A stretch of DNA of 5,415 nt from Betaproteobacteria bacterium (lineage in GTDB: Bacteria > Pseudomonadota > Gammaproteobacteria > Burkholderiales > SG8-39). The DNA lies in contig JAFAGU010000213.1 of NCBI GenBank assembly GCA_019237595.1, forward strand, positions 1-5,415, given 5' to 3'. Below are positions 4,945 through 5,415 of this stretch, in pieces. A model generated the notes under the pieces. The model saw only the letters and a list, made by a program, of their open reading frames with translations. It did not search any database and had not been told where the DNA came from. How positions within the stretch are numbered: position 1 is the first letter of the stretch; every line of letters starts with the position of its first letter. Position numbers and translations under genes: made by a program.

Positions 4945-5291
4945 TGTGCAAGCAATGGGCAACCGTATTTCTCACGTTCGTGCTCGCAGCCTGCGGGCAT
5001 GTATTGACGATGACGAGCCCACCGCCAGGTTGGCCCACACTGAAGGTAATTGACCACGGCGCGGACGGAACGCTCGCGAACTGCTCTAGGTACTCGAATC
5101 TCTTCACCTGGCCACCACTCGGGTGCGCGGTCGTCGATTTCGAGCGCGGGGTGTGCGACGTGTGGGCTATGGCTGAATGGGTGAAGGCCGAGGAGTTAAA
5201 GCATTGCGCGGGACAGGATCATGCCTATGAAACAACCCTGGCCGATGCCTGGACACGCTATCTGGAAACACACAGGCGCGCCACTCAGTAG
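4944..5291 (+). CDS. Small putative lipoprotein with a metzincin-like motif
   Basis: A 115-residue protein. The N-terminus (K3, then the hydrophobic WATVFLTFV) ends in a lipobox L14-A15-A16-C17, so it is probably cleaved before C17 and lipid-anchored. The mature part has four further cysteines (C47, C61, C71, C88), enough for two disulfides in the periplasm. Near the C-terminus, E83-E84-L-K-H87-C-A-G90-Q-D-H93 matches the zinc-protease pattern HExxHxxGxxH except that the first His is Glu. The function is unknown: it may be a degenerate or non-catalytic relative of a small metalloprotease-like family. The start is uncertain. GTG 4944 fits the signal peptide but has GGGAG touching it rather than at normal spacing. 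Codons such as TTA, GTA and ATT are commoner than in the neighbours, and the gene lies between two related hairpins, so acquisition by transfer is plausible. Confidence 0.65.
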   Translation: MCKQWATVFLTFVLAACGHVLTMTSPPPGWPTLKVIDHGADGTLANCSRYSNLFTWPPLGCAVVDFERGVCDVWAMAEWVKAEELKHCAGQDHAYETTLADAWTRYLETHRRATQ

Positions 5292-5300
5292 GAAGCGCGC

Positions 5301-5333
5301 GTCCGCTTCAGCGAAGGTTCGAAGCGGACATTA
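5301..5333 (+). repeat. REP-like hairpin, copy 2
   Basis: GTCCGCTTC (5301-5309) and GAAGCGGAC (5321-5329) form a perfect 9-bp stem with an 11-base loop, followed by ATTA. It begins nine bases after the lipoprotein stop codon and is a direct repeat of the element at 4815-4842. If the minus-strand frame at 5331-5414 is a gene, the hairpin sits between two convergent genes, a usual place for such repeats. Confidence 0.55.
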
Positions 5334-5414
5334 AAGCTTAGACCCGATTCGATCCGACGCTTCTCTGGACGTTAGCACCGGATGGACCTCGAAGTCGATA
5401 AGGTCCGACCAATT
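5331..5414 (-). CDS. Possible C-terminal tail of a minus-strand gene (partial)
   Basis: Read from the right edge on the minus strand, one frame is open for 27 residues (...LIDFEVHPVLTSREASDRIG...) and ends at TAA (5333-5331), against the hairpin. The mix of hydrophobic and charged residues is protein-like, but I do not recognise it. The plus strand offers a rival short frame from ATG 5382 with no ribosome binding site. With so little sequence, either could be chance. Confidence 0.3.
   Translation of the reverse strand, partial: NWSDLIDFEVHPVLTSREASDRIGSKL
5384..5406. repeat. Inverted repeat GGACCT-N11-AGGTCC
   Basis: A perfect 6-bp inverted repeat with an 11-base spacer, close to the right end. 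It lies inside the possible minus-strand coding tail, so it may be without function. Its GGAC/GTCC ends recall the hairpins at 4815 and 5301, but the arms differ. Confidence 0.25.
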
Positions 5415-5415
5415 T

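Noticed and set aside
4815..5333. Integron gene cassette with attC sites
   Set aside because: The hairpins lack the RYYYAAC and GTTRRRY core sites and the two-box attC layout, and no integrase is visible.
5382..5415. Start of a new plus-strand gene at ATG 5382
   Set aside because: It has only 11 codons before the window ends, no convincing ribosome site, and a competing minus-strand frame over the same bases.

Overview
The window looks like a piece of a high-GC proteobacterial chromosome. G/C-ending codons dominate most genes, and the FNR, UspA and PAS-GGDEF proteins are of the kind common in Betaproteobacteria. That placement (perhaps Burkholderiales) is inference from gene content and composition; there is no rRNA or other marker. 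No RNA gene, CRISPR array, insertion sequence or transposase was seen, and no stretch longer than 300 bases lacks a gene.

Left and centre (1-2342, plus strand). After the possible tail of an unknown gene come two paralogous receiver-only response regulators (216-587 and 688-1062), then an FNR-type oxygen-sensing regulator (1083-1868) and a universal stress protein (1893-2342). The last three are only 20 and 24 bp apart and probably form an operon. Each receiver gene also has its own upstream region. Both regions carry a TAGGA-N4-TCCGA palindrome and a GCACACTGC block just before a start codon that has no Shine-Dalgarno sequence. The theme is two-component input plus redox and stress response, but no histidine kinase is in view.

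Right-centre (2376-4806). A PAS-GGDEF diguanylate cyclase on the minus strand converges on the stress-protein gene. It diverges from a small two-helix membrane protein (3361-3639); a large imperfect palindrome lies between them. A membrane-anchored calcineurin-like metallophosphoesterase follows (3691-4806). It has a convincing sigma70-type promoter whose -10 box ends six bases before the GTG start, which suggests a leaderless mRNA.

Right edge (4807-5415). Codon use becomes less G/C-biased. A small lipoprotein gene (4944-5291), whose protein carries a metzincin-like motif with the first His replaced by Glu, sits between two related direct-repeat hairpins (GTCCGCTTC ... AGCGGAC(G/A)TTA). The tail of a minus-strand gene may enter from the right end. 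This edge looks like an accessory segment.

The most interesting signals are the shared operator and leader architecture of the two receiver genes, the recurring start-without-SD pattern, the palindrome between the cyclase and the membrane protein, and the hairpin-flanked lipoprotein with its altered zinc motif. Nothing here amounts to a clearly new multi-gene system.
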